NCBI GenBank assembly: GCA_028023455.1
Contig: JAQFVV010000032.1
Span: forward strand, 3,536,001-3,600,000
Source: Epiperipatus broadwayi
Taxonomy: Eukaryota; Onychophora; Udeonychophora; Euonychophora; Peripatidae
Reading direction: 5' to 3'
Length of the DNA: 64,000 nucleotides
Shown here: piece after piece, positions 1-10,650 of the stretch
Numbering within the stretch: the stretch's first letter is position 1
How the letters are laid out: every line of letters begins with the position of its first letter
Program-made: the position numbers and the translations under genes
The notes under the pieces: model-generated
Told to the model about the DNA's origin: nothing
The model's input: only the letters and a program-made list of their open reading frames with translations
Database searches by the model: none

Positions 1-1081
1 GTAAGAGGCTGGATTTTATCTTTTTAAGTGATTCCATTATTTTAATACCAAATAGAGACAGTGAGATCAGTCTCAGAGTTTTCTGTGATGACGAAAGTAT
101 ATATTTTTAAGGATCTAGGTGATCAATATAGTAAATATGTTTTGAAATATATGTTAACATGTTATAGTAAAATTAGATTAGTGTACTAAAATAAATTTAG
201 TAATAGCATGAACTGGGTGTATCCTTTCTGGGGTGGATTTAATTTTTTTTGCAATATCTCAAGTTTAGAACTACTTTTATTATTATTACTACTTCTACTA
301 GTTAAATGATAAGGTATGTGTATTGTAAATAATTTAAAATAAATAAAAATATTTTTCATAGACACTTTAAAAAAATAAAGATATAGACATGACTTTAATA
401 TTTCGGAAAGAAATTATGATATTATGTTTTAAAATTAAGTAAAAACTGTACAGTAAATGATATTTAACACATATATTTAGTAATTTTGATTGAATATTAT
501 ACAAATTCTTTTTTTCCTCAAAACAACTTACAATTGCAGTAACTACTAAAGCAAAATATTATTAATAAGAATTTTAATCTATAAAAGTGAGTGAATCTAC
601 AGCTTTTAAATTAATGTACACATTAAAAGATATAATATTAATATATTTGGTTGTTATATTGAACTGAATAAAGTACATTTTTTAACTTTTGTAATTATTA
701 AATTCTAAATACGTCATTAATTAATATATTGATTATTTTGCAAGGATATTGGATGAAAATTAAAATGCTGGGCATTAAATGCCTTTAATTTTATAATCAA
801 AATACTATATGATATTGTATAATGTATTGCGTATAATGAATAAGCTCGCTACTATATATTTTTAGCATTTTTGTCACCATTTTCCTTTCAGATGACATAA
901 AGATGGCCACAAAAAAAAATTCAAAATTTGATATTTTGCTATTGTAATAGGGAATACAAATTGATGGTGATTACTATGAGAAATCCTTGCATAAAGGTCC
1001 AATTCTAAATGGGGTATAGATATAATTGTTTTTAAAAGTTTTTTTAAAAAAATTACTAACAATTACAATTTTAAAAGATCA
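1..1081. other. AT-rich stretch, probably intron of the MAM gene
   Basis: No coding region or recognisable repeat was found here. The window opens with GTAAGA, which fits a splice donor; the next coding exon (3905) starts in phase 0, exactly the phase in which an exon like 9046-9299 would end, so the whole stretch to 3904 may be intron. Confidence 0.4.
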
Positions 1082-1091
1082 ATAAATTATC

Positions 1092-1200
1092 TTTTTTTTT
1101 TCTCATATGTCAAGCTGTCGGCCGGGTGTGAACCCGGGACAACTGCTTTACAACAGCTTGGAAAGCAGCTGCACTAACCTCTCGGCCATCAATGCTTAAC
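1092..1200 (-). repeat. Short tRNA-derived SINE
   Basis: Read on the minus strand, this is a tRNA-like body with an A-box-like TGGCCGAGAGG and a B box GGGTTCACACCC. It is followed directly by a short TTGACATATGAG tail and an A-run (a T-run on the plus strand). A 10 bp direct repeat, ATAAATTATC, flanks it at 1082-1091 and 1201-1210 and looks like a target-site duplication. The body resembles a long-arm (Leu/Ser-type) tRNA, but the stems are imperfect, so it is a SINE and not a tRNA gene. The same tail occurs on the elements at 12.56 and 30.46 kb. Confidence 0.8.
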
Positions 1201-1935
1201 ATAAATTATCATTTTTTGAAGTTTATTTCAATATAAAATGCAAAATTAATCATCTTGCAATAATTCATTAACATATTCATCACAATATTTTGAAAGAATT
1301 GCTTTTAGTTTTTAAAGTTTTACTTATTTGTTTATTAATATATATATTAAAATATGGGTAAAGACGGGATTCTATTTTTATTGTTAAAAAAAGGTTGCCT
1401 TGACAACAGATTGAGATTGTTGATTGTTATTGATATTGGTATTGTTTAGGTGTGGAATGCTTTCGTATATTTATATATTAATACTTTATCAGAATTTGAG
1501 TAAACATTTTACAGAAAAATCACTTATTGCAATTAAAAATTAAAAATATATATTTTAAAATTAAAATTACAGATATATTAAACAATGTATGAAGAAAAAA
1601 TGTTGCGAAATGAAATACTTTTTTTTATTATTTTGACTATTTGTTTCAAAATCTTATTGTTAAATTATTAAATCTAAATACAATTTATTTAAAACAAAAC
1701 TAGTTTGAGATCTTTAATACCAACTAATTGTTTATTTATAATAACTTTTAAAAGATCTGCATAGTTATTTATATTTTTATTAGTCATTCATTAGATTAGA
1801 GATTATCCAATAATGAATAATATTTCTGTAGTTTAATTTTCACTACACCAGTCTCACAAAGTTCTTTCACTTTTAACACCTTGTGGAGGGATGTAATTAT
1901 AAACAAATGATCAAAGGCATGTAAAAAAGATTTGT

Positions 1936-1984
1936 GATTCCCAAATGCACATTTCATCCTGAACCAGCACTCATCAGTTGGCCC
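1936..1984 (-). ncRNA. Type I hammerhead ribozyme, F1 copy 1
   Basis: Minus strand: stem I strand CCAA, core CTGATGAG (1977-1970), a stem II region, GAAA (1955-1952), short stem III TGTGCA, then UU and the returning stem I strand TGGG. Core residues are intact, but stem II is partly mispaired (GTGC against AGGA). Predicted cleavage is between 1944 and 1943. It is probably weak or inactive. Confidence 0.7.
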
Positions 1985-2301
1985 AGACTACAATCCCTTA
2001 CATATATCTTTATCATTGTTTAGTATAAATATAGATAGCAAATTATTACAGTTTAATTGATAAGTATCAAACATGTTGCCCTCATAACTTTGACACAAAT
2101 CACTTAATGAAAATATATTAATAATTTTTATTAGTCATTCATTAGATTAGAAATTATCCAATAATGAATAATATTTCTGTAGTTTAATATTTGTTTCATC
2201 ACTGTCACACAAGGTAGGGGATAGTTTCTATCTGCTTTTAACAACTTGTGGAAGGATATAATCATAAATATATGACCAAAGACATGTAAAAAAAATCTAT
2301 G

Positions 2302-2350
2302 ATCCCCAAGATGCACATTTTGTGCCGAACCAGCACTCATCAGTTGGCCC
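2302..2350 (-). ncRNA. Type I hammerhead ribozyme, F1 copy 2
   Basis: Minus strand: stem I strand GGGCCAA, core CTGATGA (2343-2337), stem II GTGC/GCAC, then AAAA where GAAA is expected, stem III TGTGCA, the UC cleavage site after 2310, and the return strand TTGGGG. Stem I and stem II pair well. The G-to-A change in the invariant GAAA should abolish cleavage. Copy 1 has the intact GAAA but a worse stem II, so the damage in the two copies is independent. Confidence 0.75.
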
Positions 2351-2387
2351 AGACTACAACCCTTCCAGATATCTTTATCATTGTTCT

Positions 2388-2419
<32 letters not shown>

Positions 2420-2519
2420 GCAAATAACTATAGTTTAATTGATAAGTGTAAAATGTGCTGCCCTCAAAACTTTGACACAAATCATTACAGAGATATTATT
2501 TATCTACATAGTTATTTAT

Positions 2520-3904
2520 GTTTTGTGAATCGCATAGTAAAGCAAAAAGATGAGTAAATAGTTTAGTAATGGACAAAAGCCTCACTAACAGTTGTCAATG
2601 AGAAACAATGCCATTATATAATATGCTATTCATTGCCAACATTCCTCACTTTATCTACAAAAATCTGAAGCTTTTTTGACCAGAATAATTACTTGACTTC
2701 TTACCTATTGATTATATAAAGAGATCCTGTTCAATGTTGAATATCTCATGAACTTATGTAATAGTACAAAGAGTGAATAGTGCTTTTAAAAACAATTTTA
2801 GTTATATTTAGCTATTCTAAATTATTACACTGTACATAAAATTAATGGCTATAACATGGTTTAATTTATAATATATTTTAATATGATATTTGGAAATTAA
2901 ATATGTTATTAATCCATTATTTAAAAATCTGATGACTTTTGACTCATTTGCAATTGTTCACTTTGAGCATTGTATTTATTTTTATGAGTAAATAAATCTT
3001 TATAATTAGTAGCTATTTCTAATATGATTATGGTCAATCTAACATTAGAAGAAAAAAAAATCCCAAAATAAGAAGATAAAAAACAAATCAAAGATGTTTT
3101 GCATAACTATATCATTCAATTAATGAAATACAAATAAATATTTAATATCTCATTCTGATTCTTTATTTTGTTTTAGTAATGACTTTAATTTTTTTTGTGC
3201 AGCAAATTTTGGCTTTTGAGAGACTTCAGTATTTTGACTAATTGAAGTTTTTTATTGCACTCTATTATCAGTCATATCTTCTCAAAGAAAAAAAAAATCA
3301 ATTTTACAACATTTTAATCATCTTAGAGATAATTTTTATAACAGAAATAAAGTTTGCTTTTTTCACAAACAACATGGTTAAGTTTATTATAAAATATTTT
3401 TTCAAAAGAGTTTGTTATGGTCCATTCATTTTATATGATCTATCCAATAAAATTATGCTATTGATTTAATAGTATCACAACTAGTAAGATGAAGAATAAT
3501 TAGTCTTAGAGTTTCGCCATCACATTTTATAGTTAAAAAACATTCCTAAATGAAATATTTTTATTGCTATATTATTTTGATAGGAATCTTGCTTCTATGC
3601 AATATTATCGGGCAAACCTACAGCTATATTTTAGCTATAATAGTTATACCGCTATGATAAACTTTTCTATTGTTTCTCTTGTTAAATGCAGAAAAAGTAT
3701 ATTAAAGTTTGCATTGCCTTTTAATATCCACGTGTGCCTTTCTATTTAAAAAGACATATATGTAAATGGGCTTATACATATATATGGGCTTTGTTTTTAA
3801 AATATATTAACTTATGTCAAAATATATTTTGAAATGCTAGTAAATTATTTTTTGTTTTGTTATAACAAAATAATTTATTTGCGTGTGTATATTTATCTTT
3901 CTAG
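2520..3904. other. Non-coding stretch before MAM exon
   Basis: AT-rich sequence without supported genes. The only functional signal is the pyrimidine-rich TTTATCTTTCTAG acceptor at its right end (3892-3904). Confidence 0.5.
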
Positions 3905-4175
3905 CTTGTTTTTGAAGGCATTGTAGGTGACCAGAGCACTAGCGATGCAGCTATAGATGAGATCATTTTAAGAAAATGCAATTCTGATGACCCAGATATT
4001 ATAGAAATACTTTCATTTCCAATTTTATCCTGTGATTTTGAAAGTGAAAATGAGTGTGGTTGGATACAAGATGAAAATGGTTTCGAAGATGTATTTGATT
4101 GGCTTAAAAATTCTGGATCAACGTCTACAGAAGGTACTGGACCAGACAATGATCATACACTAGGAAATGAAAATG
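3905..4175 (+). CDS. MAM-domain protein, internal exon
   Basis: This exon of 271 bp opens in phase 0 after a CTAG acceptor and ends in phase 1 before GTAATA. It encodes about 90 residues. The first part (LVFEGIVGDQS...IDEIILRKC) is the end of one MAM domain. The second starts the next MAM domain: CDFES, then CGWIQDENG, the DW motif, and TGPDNDHT, all in the positions usual for the family. MAM domains (meprin, A5, RPTP-mu) are extracellular adhesion modules of about 160 residues, so the protein is very likely secreted or on the cell surface. The conserved cysteines are present and the reading frame is intact. At least one further MAM exon must lie upstream, outside the window. Confidence 0.93.
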
Positions 4176-5243
4176 GTAATACAATTATGTAATAATGACG
4201 TGTTCTTTCATTTTACAATATTATGTTAGTAATTTATTTATTGATTGCATTTGTATTGTTTTTTTTTTTTTTTTATTGGTGATGTTTTCTATTAAAGACT
4301 GGAGAAAAAATTATGTTTTGAAAAAAAATTACAAATGAAACGGAATATTATGAGAGTTTTTTTGAAGTTTAAATCTCGAAGGTCATTAAATTTATGATCT
4401 TTTTCTAAATATGCCGAACATTATCAGACTAAATGTAACATTAAAAAATATCATTAGCAATGATCAAATATATAGTTAATTTACTCTTAGTATTCTATTG
4501 CTTTGCTATTAAACTTTATTTTTGAATACATACATGCATATCTGCGATACCTTAAATTCTCTACCTGAATCCTGAAAACTAGATAAAAGAGCATTATGAT
4601 CGAGTGATAATATGTAATCATTATTAGTAATGATTTGTTTTTCTATTTCCTTACTACTATTTATTTATATTCTTAATAATCTAGAAGTTACAAGAAAGAT
4701 TATGATCTTGTCATAGGCTTGTGACTTCTCTCCTAATAGTAGTGATAGATTAATATTAACATAATTTATTTTTTGTTTTTACAATTACCACAAATGCACT
4801 CATATGACCAATTTAAATTAGTCTGATTTTTTTTTTTCAATTGCATTATAATAGCTAAATATTCATTTAGTGATTAATAATGGATAGATAGCTAAATTAG
4901 CTATGGGATAACTATTAAAAAATATTTAAGCTTGCTTGTGGGCTAAAAAAATGTTCCAAAATACACTCTGTCTAGATCTAAACTCCAAATCAAAGTTATA
5001 ACAAATAGAATATTAGCTATTATGTCATTCATTGCATTATTAATATTCACAATGGACATTTTAGCATAATATTATACATTCTAATGTAACAAAGTCTGCC
5101 ACAACTGAGATTTTGTATAGCAAAACTTTTCATAAATCAAGTCTATTCAATATACATTAGAATTGTAGATTTCTTTACCATTTATGACTTAAATTATCAA
5201 TTTAGTTCATTTACCTGTATATTTGTATTTTTAGCAGCGAAAA
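4176..5243. other. MAM gene intron, left part
   Basis: Intron sequence with a 5' GTAATA donor. It is AT-rich with homopolymer T runs (4257-4275) and no recognised element. Confidence 0.5.
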
Positions 5244-5455
5244 TATACTTCCTCCTCCTCCTCCTTCTTCTTCTTTTTATTCTTCTTCTTATTTTTCTAC
5301 TTCTTATTCTTCTTCTTATTCTTCTTATTCTTCTTATTCTTCTTCTTATTATTATTTTTATTCTTCTTCTTATTCTTCTTCTTCTTTTTCTTCTTCTTCT
5401 TATTCTTCTTCTTCTTAGTCTTATTCTTCTTCTTCTTCTTCTTCTTCTTCTTCTT

Positions 5456-5486
<31 letters not shown>

Positions 5487-5728
5487 TTCTTCTTCTTCTT
5501 CTTTTTCTTCTTCTTCTTATTCTTCTTCTTATTCTTCTTCTTCTTCTTCTTCTTCTTATTCTTCTTCTTCTTCTTCTTCTTCTTCTTCTTCTTCTTCTTC
5601 TTCTTCTTCTTCTTCTTCTTCTTCTTCTTCTTCTTCTTCTTCTTCTTCTTCTTCTTCTTCTTCTTCTTCTTCTTCTTCTTCTTCTTCTTCTTCTTCTTCT
5701 TCTTCTTCTTCTTCTTCTTCTTGTTCTT

Positions 5729-5797
<69 letters not shown>

Positions 5798-5798
5798 T
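5244..5798. repeat. TTC/TTA microsatellite, about 550 bp
   Basis: This is nearly pure pyrimidine on the plus strand. It begins with CCTCCT repeats, passes to TTC with scattered TTA and TTT interruptions, then an almost uninterrupted (TTC)n core (about 5540-5757), and ends in (TTA)n at 5758-5797. Interruptions crowd at the 5' side and the pure core lies 3', the usual polarity of slippage growth. The tract is long and pure enough for triplex (H-DNA) formation. Confidence 0.95.
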
Positions 5799-8460
5799 AA
5801 CTAGTCAATTGCATATGCATAATAATTTTGGTCATAAGTGTAAAAATCTGAGTTAAACTGATTAACATTGTCATGGAAAAAAAATCCAAATGCAAAAGCT
5901 GTAAAATTGTAGACAAACAAAAATGCTATGATAAACACTATAGATGTGCATATACTAAGTGTTTCAGGGCTTCTCTAAGAAGCTGAGATAAAAATCTGAT
6001 TTAACTGTGAAAAAAAATATTCCAAGTAAGTGAGAAGCAAAAATAAAGTTTTTTTAAATTATTTTTTATTAACATAAGTTTGTTTTTGCTTTTAGAAAAT
6101 CAATTTTTACTATGTCAGAAAACATATTTAGAACATCAAAAAAAAAAACAAAAAAAGAAAAAAAAAGAAACCAAAAATGAAAAAGCTGTAATTTCTATAT
6201 TTGATATCATTGGTTAGAATAGGCATAGATAAGGTGTTTCAAGATCTTTATGAAAAGCTGTATAAAAAAGCTGATAATGGAAAAGCCTAAATTTGCTTTT
6301 GCTTTTAGAAGTTTAAAAACAGGCAAAAATGGTGATCATGCAATGTTTATCTTTAGAAGTTTCACTATGAGACCTAAACAGACTCTGAATGTAGCATCAA
6401 ACAAAATAATAATTCCAAGATAGAACCAGGAATTCTGAAAATGATAGAATACAGTATTTTGTGCATTTTTTTAGCTTATGCCTGTCTAAAATTTTACTCC
6501 ATGCTTTTAAAAGGTTTAAATCAAATTATACAATTTATACAGCAATTAATTTCCTATGTATATTTACATCTATATTTTTTGATTTTGTATTATATTTATT
6601 CTGTTCCAATGCTTATTGTGAATAGTAACTACTCTCTAGTCTATGGATATGAAACTGATTACCATGTATTTCAAGATAAGCTATAATGGACTACGATATA
6701 ATGAATCACCTTCTGACATATGTTAGTTAATTATAAGGGCTCCTACTGTAATCTTTATAATTACTGTTGATTTTTTAAAACATTACAATAAAAAAAGATT
6801 TCACATTTTAAATCTATTGAAAATAGCAGTTTATAATTAAATATTAAAAAAATTTAAATAATATTACTAAAAATAATACTGTAAGATAATATAAAAATTA
6901 ATACTTTAATAAATCCATGACAATGGTGAAAAAGTTTTGTGTTTATAATATAATAAATAATCAAATGGTTTGTTGTCAGGGATTCCTAAGAAGTGACACA
7001 GTAAGTTTTTGAGTCTGCCTCGCTACTAGTGGAACTAAGACCCGTTTCTGCAAGCATTTTAAAACTAATTTTAATTTAGATAAATTATCATTAGAAGTAC
7101 CTAAAAACAAAAGTGGTCATGTTAATTCTAAGGAAAAAAAAAATCCAAAACAAATATAAAGACAAAAAACGAAAAGTCAAAAATAAATTTTGCAGTAACT
7201 ATACTACTCAAACTATATAAAATTCCTCAACAAGCTTTATGATAAATGCTTAGCCAGAGCCAGCACTTAAAATATTTTTGTCAGGAAACCCCCCCCCCCC
7301 AACCCTGACCATTTATCAATCAATTACATTATTATTGTTTTATATATACATATAAAATATCCAAAAAAAAAAAAAAAAACCCAAGTTTTTTAAAAAAAGA
7401 AAAAAGCAGGGCAAAGAAGCCAGAGATTGAGTAAATTGAATTAATGCAAAAGTGTAAAAAAATTATTATTTTCAATTATCTAAAGTTTTAAAAACTTGAA
7501 GACATTTTTAAATCTCTTAAGATAATATTTCTTAATTTTTTTCAAAATTTAAAACTATTATAAATGAATAAAGATTAATTGTTATCATACTTTAAAATGG
7601 TACTTAAAAGTGTGTCTATTATTAATTTCATTATTATCATATTATAATAACTTATTTAAATACAATAAACAGATGCTAAATGTTGATTACTTTAATCCAT
7701 TTTCTGCTTTTTGATAAAGTAAATCATAATTTAATGTAAAAACATTTTTCCACTTTACTTCTATCTAGTGAAAGCTTGAATAATTAGCAATTACCAAATG
7801 CTTATAAAATCCTATTCTTAATATTTGAATTCTATTACTAAATTGGCTTCTCACTTTTGCCTTTATCAATAAGTCTTAAAATGGGAAGCTGTAGGAAATG
7901 CAGATATGCATCCAGCAACTACTCCCCCCCCCCACTCTTCCTGTCAAGCTAAAAGCTCTAAATTCAAATCAGCCTAAACTTTTTAATTCAAGTCAACATG
8001 CTTGAACAGTTATATAGATTTGAACCACCTTAATAATTATATATTTTAGTATGTTCAGTTCTTTATTACCTATAGAAATCATATTCCCATGATTAGAAAT
8101 GTTAATAGTAATAATAAATCACAAAACAATTTAAAACAATGTAAGATAAAAAAGAGCTACTCACTTTACTTTCATCTAGTAATGCATGTAAAATCTCTGT
8201 CCTTAGTACTTGAACCTTCATCCTCAGAATGGTTTCTGGAATTTGTATTTAACAATGAAACTGAGCTTCAAAGTTGCAAGAAATATATATATATATGCAT
8301 CTAGTAACTACTTTTAACTTTAATTTATTCTGCCATTTAAAAACTTATTGCTACATTTATACATATGTTTATTATTCGTCTCTAAATATTTGTTTCTTCT
8401 TATTAAAGTAAAAAATAATTCTAAGCATACACGTATCTTTTCATATATATATATATATAT
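5799..8460. other. MAM gene intron with old diverged repeats
   Basis: No coding sequence is supported. Poly-C runs lie at 7288-7299 and 7923-7933. The segments 7748-7922 and 8157-8312 look like diverged copies of one another (both start CACTTTACTT, and both end near an ATATGCATC...TAACTAC motif). Short open frames at 6441 and 8089 have no family features. Confidence 0.45.
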
Positions 8461-8979
8461 AACAATCCATTAGAATAAAACTACAAAAATTTTCAAAAAA
8501 TGCCTATGTAAAATTGAAGTTTAATATCTTTTGCTATAGCCAGCTTCGGCGTATTCCGCCATCTTAAATAGCAATAATGGAATTTCTACATGCCCTATAG
8601 AGTAATATGGTTCCTTGGTTATTGACTGAATGGCGAAGGAATTATAAACGTTTTATTAAACTTTCTCAAAGGATTGAATTTTTAAAACTTTGTCAAAGCA
8701 GTAATGTTTATCCGAACTTTTGTTGCGTAAATATTAATGGTGTAATTGATGGACGTAAAATGGTAATTGGTAAAGTTAAACACTTGATTATTACTGAAGT
8801 AATAAATTCATGTTGTGAAAAATTAAAATCAATTGAAAAATATAAGATTTTTAAATATTAACGTATTGCTACTTAAGATGGCGGAATACGCTGAAGCTGG
8901 CTATAGCAAAAGATATTAATCTTCAATTTTATATAGGCATTTTTTGAAAATTTTTGTAATTTTATTCTAGTGGATTGTT
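8461..8979. mobile_element. Long-TIR DNA element, 519 bp
   Basis: Terminal inverted repeats of about 115 bp (8461-8576 and 8864-8979) match with only a few differences; both ends read AACAATCC...GGATTGTT. The arms are unusually GC-rich for the region (TATAGCCAGCTTC, GCCATCTTAA). The 290 bp between the arms is filled by one open frame (8607-8861). The target-site duplication is hidden because the left flank is (AT)n. Long TIRs suggest a Mutator-like or foldback element, but the superfamily is not determined. Confidence 0.8.
8607..8861 (+). CDS. 84-residue ORF inside long-TIR element
   Basis: This open frame runs from an ATG at 8607 to TAA and fills the space between the two TIRs. The product is basic at its N-terminus (WRRNYKRF), then has RIEFLKLCQSSNVYPNFC, then a lysine- and isoleucine-rich segment ending in lysines. 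The pattern of a helix, F-L-x2-C, then V-x-P-x-F/L loosely resembles the region before the RT domain in some Penelope-like and other retroelement proteins; this is a memory-based resemblance only. There is no catalytic motif. It may be a captured gene fragment or an exon-like remnant carried by the element. Function unknown. Confidence 0.35.
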   Translation: MVPWLLTEWRRNYKRFIKLSQRIEFLKLCQSSNVYPNFCCVNINGVIDGRKMVIGKVKHLIITEVINSCCEKLKSIEKYKIFKY

Positions 8980-9045
8980 TTATTATACTTATATTATTTG
9001 ATATTATATATATATTAATACGATGATATATTGTTATTATTTTAG

Positions 9046-9299
9046 GACATTACCTTTATATAGAAACTTCTTTTCCGAGAATTTCTTCTGAAAATGCAGT
9101 AATTAGAACACCGATTTTTACTTCTGATGAAGCGATATGTTTAAAATTTTTCTATCATATGTATGGAAGAGATATTGGTAGTCTAAATGTTTATTTATTT
9201 ATTGATGATAATAAAAACCTACTTTGGTCTCTCAGTGGTAATCAAGTGCATGAATGGAAAGAAGTATCTGTAACAATAGAAAAGACAGGCACCATGCAG
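9046..9299 (+). CDS. MAM-domain protein, central exon of last MAM domain
   Basis: The exon of 254 bp follows a TTATTTTAG acceptor and ends before GTAAAT. It joins the previous exon in phase 1 (forming a Gly codon) and ends in phase 0. Its 85 residues are the body of the MAM domain begun at 4024: GHYLYIET, then RTPIF, the CLKFFYHMYG core strand with its conserved cysteine, IGSLNVYL, WSLSGNQ and a W-K-EVSVTI strand. These match the family pattern position by position. The frame is intact and no motif is missing, so purifying selection is likely. The flanking introns (4870 and 7184 bp) are full of mobile elements. Confidence 0.93.
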
Positions 9300-9766
9300 G
9301 TAAATAAAATGTTTTTTTTTATTAAATTTTATGTTTGTTTTGATTAGTTCAATGATCTTGTGATGTAATGCATTCACCTATTATACATATGTCATGAATT
9401 CTAATTCTGAAGGAACTTGAAATTTTATTTTAAATATCAGAAGAACTTCTAAGCAATCCTATATTTTTTTTTCTACTAAACTACTTCGTAGTCATAAAAT
9501 TATACAACCAATAATTAATTGGGTCAATAAAAAGTATTTCTGTTTTTAGCAACTGATATAACTTTCAGTTAATCTCGATTGCTTTTAATAATAAATCACA
9601 AATCATAATCTTAATATAAAGCAATTTCCACAATAATGATAAAGATGTAGTATTTTTACAGTTTTTAAATTCTGGGATTGTCTTTATTTTTAATAACTTG
9701 ATCATATTCTTTTTATGATTGCAAAAAATAAATAAAATATATAATGCTTTTAAGCCAAAAAAATAT
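9300..9766. other. MAM gene intron, no feature
   Basis: AT-rich intron sequence after the GTAAAT donor; nothing recognisable. Confidence 0.5.
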
Positions 9767-9919
9767 TTAATTAGTTATAATAACTGAAACACATGCTTAT
9801 TATATACCTGTGTGTCTATATATGTAATATAGGGTATATGAGCACAGACTTTCAGATGACCCATCACTCTCCACTCTATCTAATATCACTGATACACTCA
9901 AGCACATATATGCTGAAAA

Positions 9920-9985
9920 GATAAATAATCACCAATATACATATTTCATGCTAAACCAGCAATCATCAGTTGGTCCAGATTATCA
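9920..9985 (-). ncRNA. Type I hammerhead ribozyme, F2 left arm
   Basis: Minus strand: GATAATC outer stem, ACCAA stem I, CTGATGA (9969-9963), stem II with TGCT/AGCA, GAAA (9947-9944), stem III TATGTA, UA cleavage site (after 9936), stem I return TTGGT, then GATTATTTATC. All invariant core bases are present. Stem III is one base from the palindrome TACGTA and has no loop of its own. Confidence 0.85.
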
Positions 9986-10479
9986 TCTCCCACACATATA
10001 TACTATAAGTGCTCAGATATATATTAAGATAGACAATCTTCCTACTTTAATGGACAGGCTCCAATTGAAAATCTGATGATGGAATGCTCAAAGGCCACCC
10101 TGAGGCCGAGATTCTTGTCAACCCATGTTGACCTAAAGTCAATCTGAACCCCACATGTACAGGACATAATCCATTTAATACATGTGCAAGGATGGGCAGA
10201 CATCTCTATAATGTAATAACTGAAATGTCTGCCCATCCTTGCACATGTATTAAATGGATTATGTCCTGTACATGTGGGGTTCAGATTGACTTTAGGTCAA
10301 CATGGGTTGACAAGAATCTCAGCCTCAGGGTGGCCTTTGAGCGTTCCATCATCAGATTTTCAATTGGATGGATGGTTGAAGAGTTGGAGGGTGTTGTAGA
10401 TTGGAGCCTGTCCATTAAAGTAGGAAGATTGTCTATCTTAATATATATCTGAGCACTTATAGTATATATGTATGGGAGA

Positions 10480-10546
10480 TGATAATCTGGACCAACTGAT
10501 GATTGCTGGTTTAGCATGAAATACGTATATTGGTGATTATTTATCT
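10480..10546 (+). ncRNA. Type I hammerhead ribozyme, F2 right arm
   Basis: Plus strand: GATAATCTGG, stem I ACCAA, CTGATGA (10,496-10,502), stem II TGCT-loop-AGCA, GAAA (10,518-10,521), stem III TACGTA (10,522-10,527), U-A, cleavage after 10,529, stem I return TTGGT. The core is intact and stem I pairs 5 of 5. Stem III is a perfect loopless palindrome, so the active form should be an intermolecular or tandem double hammerhead. It is sense to the host gene. Confidence 0.88.
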
Positions 10547-10650
10547 TTTCAGCATATATGTGCTTGAGTGTATCAGTGATATTAGATAGAGTGGAGAGTG
10601 ATGGGTCATCTGAAAGTCTGTGCTCATATACCTTATATTAATTAGTTATA

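Larger units (their letters stand above)
1760..2519 (-). mobile_element. F1 retrozyme-like element, tandem dimer with hammerheads
   Basis: Two direct copies (1773-2123 and 2124-2506, about 75-80% alike by eye) lie between identical 13 bp repeats, CATAGTTATTTAT, at 1760-1772 and 2507-2519; the repeats look like a target-site duplication. Each copy has a minus-strand hammerhead core. The distance between the two predicted cleavage sites is 366 nt, so a transcript would release a monomer of about 366 nt. No ORF is present. A dimer of short non-coding units with one hammerhead each matches the organisation of animal retrozymes. The second copy also carries CT and TA microsatellite growth at 2387-2419, which explains its extra length. 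Confidence 0.8.
9767..10650. mobile_element. F2 retrozyme-like element, inverted dimer
   Basis: An 858 bp element (9780-10,637) sits between 13 bp direct repeats TTAATTAGTTATA at 9767-9779 and 10,638-10,650. It is a near-perfect hairpin: left arm about 9829-10,203, right arm 10,225-10,634, with a 21 bp centre. The right arm has about 40 bp (around 10,369-10,409) that the left lacks. Each arm contains a hammerhead on its own outward-reading strand, so the two monomers (about 410 bp) point away from each other. The two frames of about 64-86 codons here are arm-shared translations, not genes. A further plus-strand copy lies at 50.0-50.3 kb. Confidence 0.85.

Noticed and set aside
10042-10517. 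Three overlapping 64-86 codon open frames
   Set aside because: They are identical translations of the two arms of the F2 inverted dimer, with no conservation between arms beyond DNA identity.
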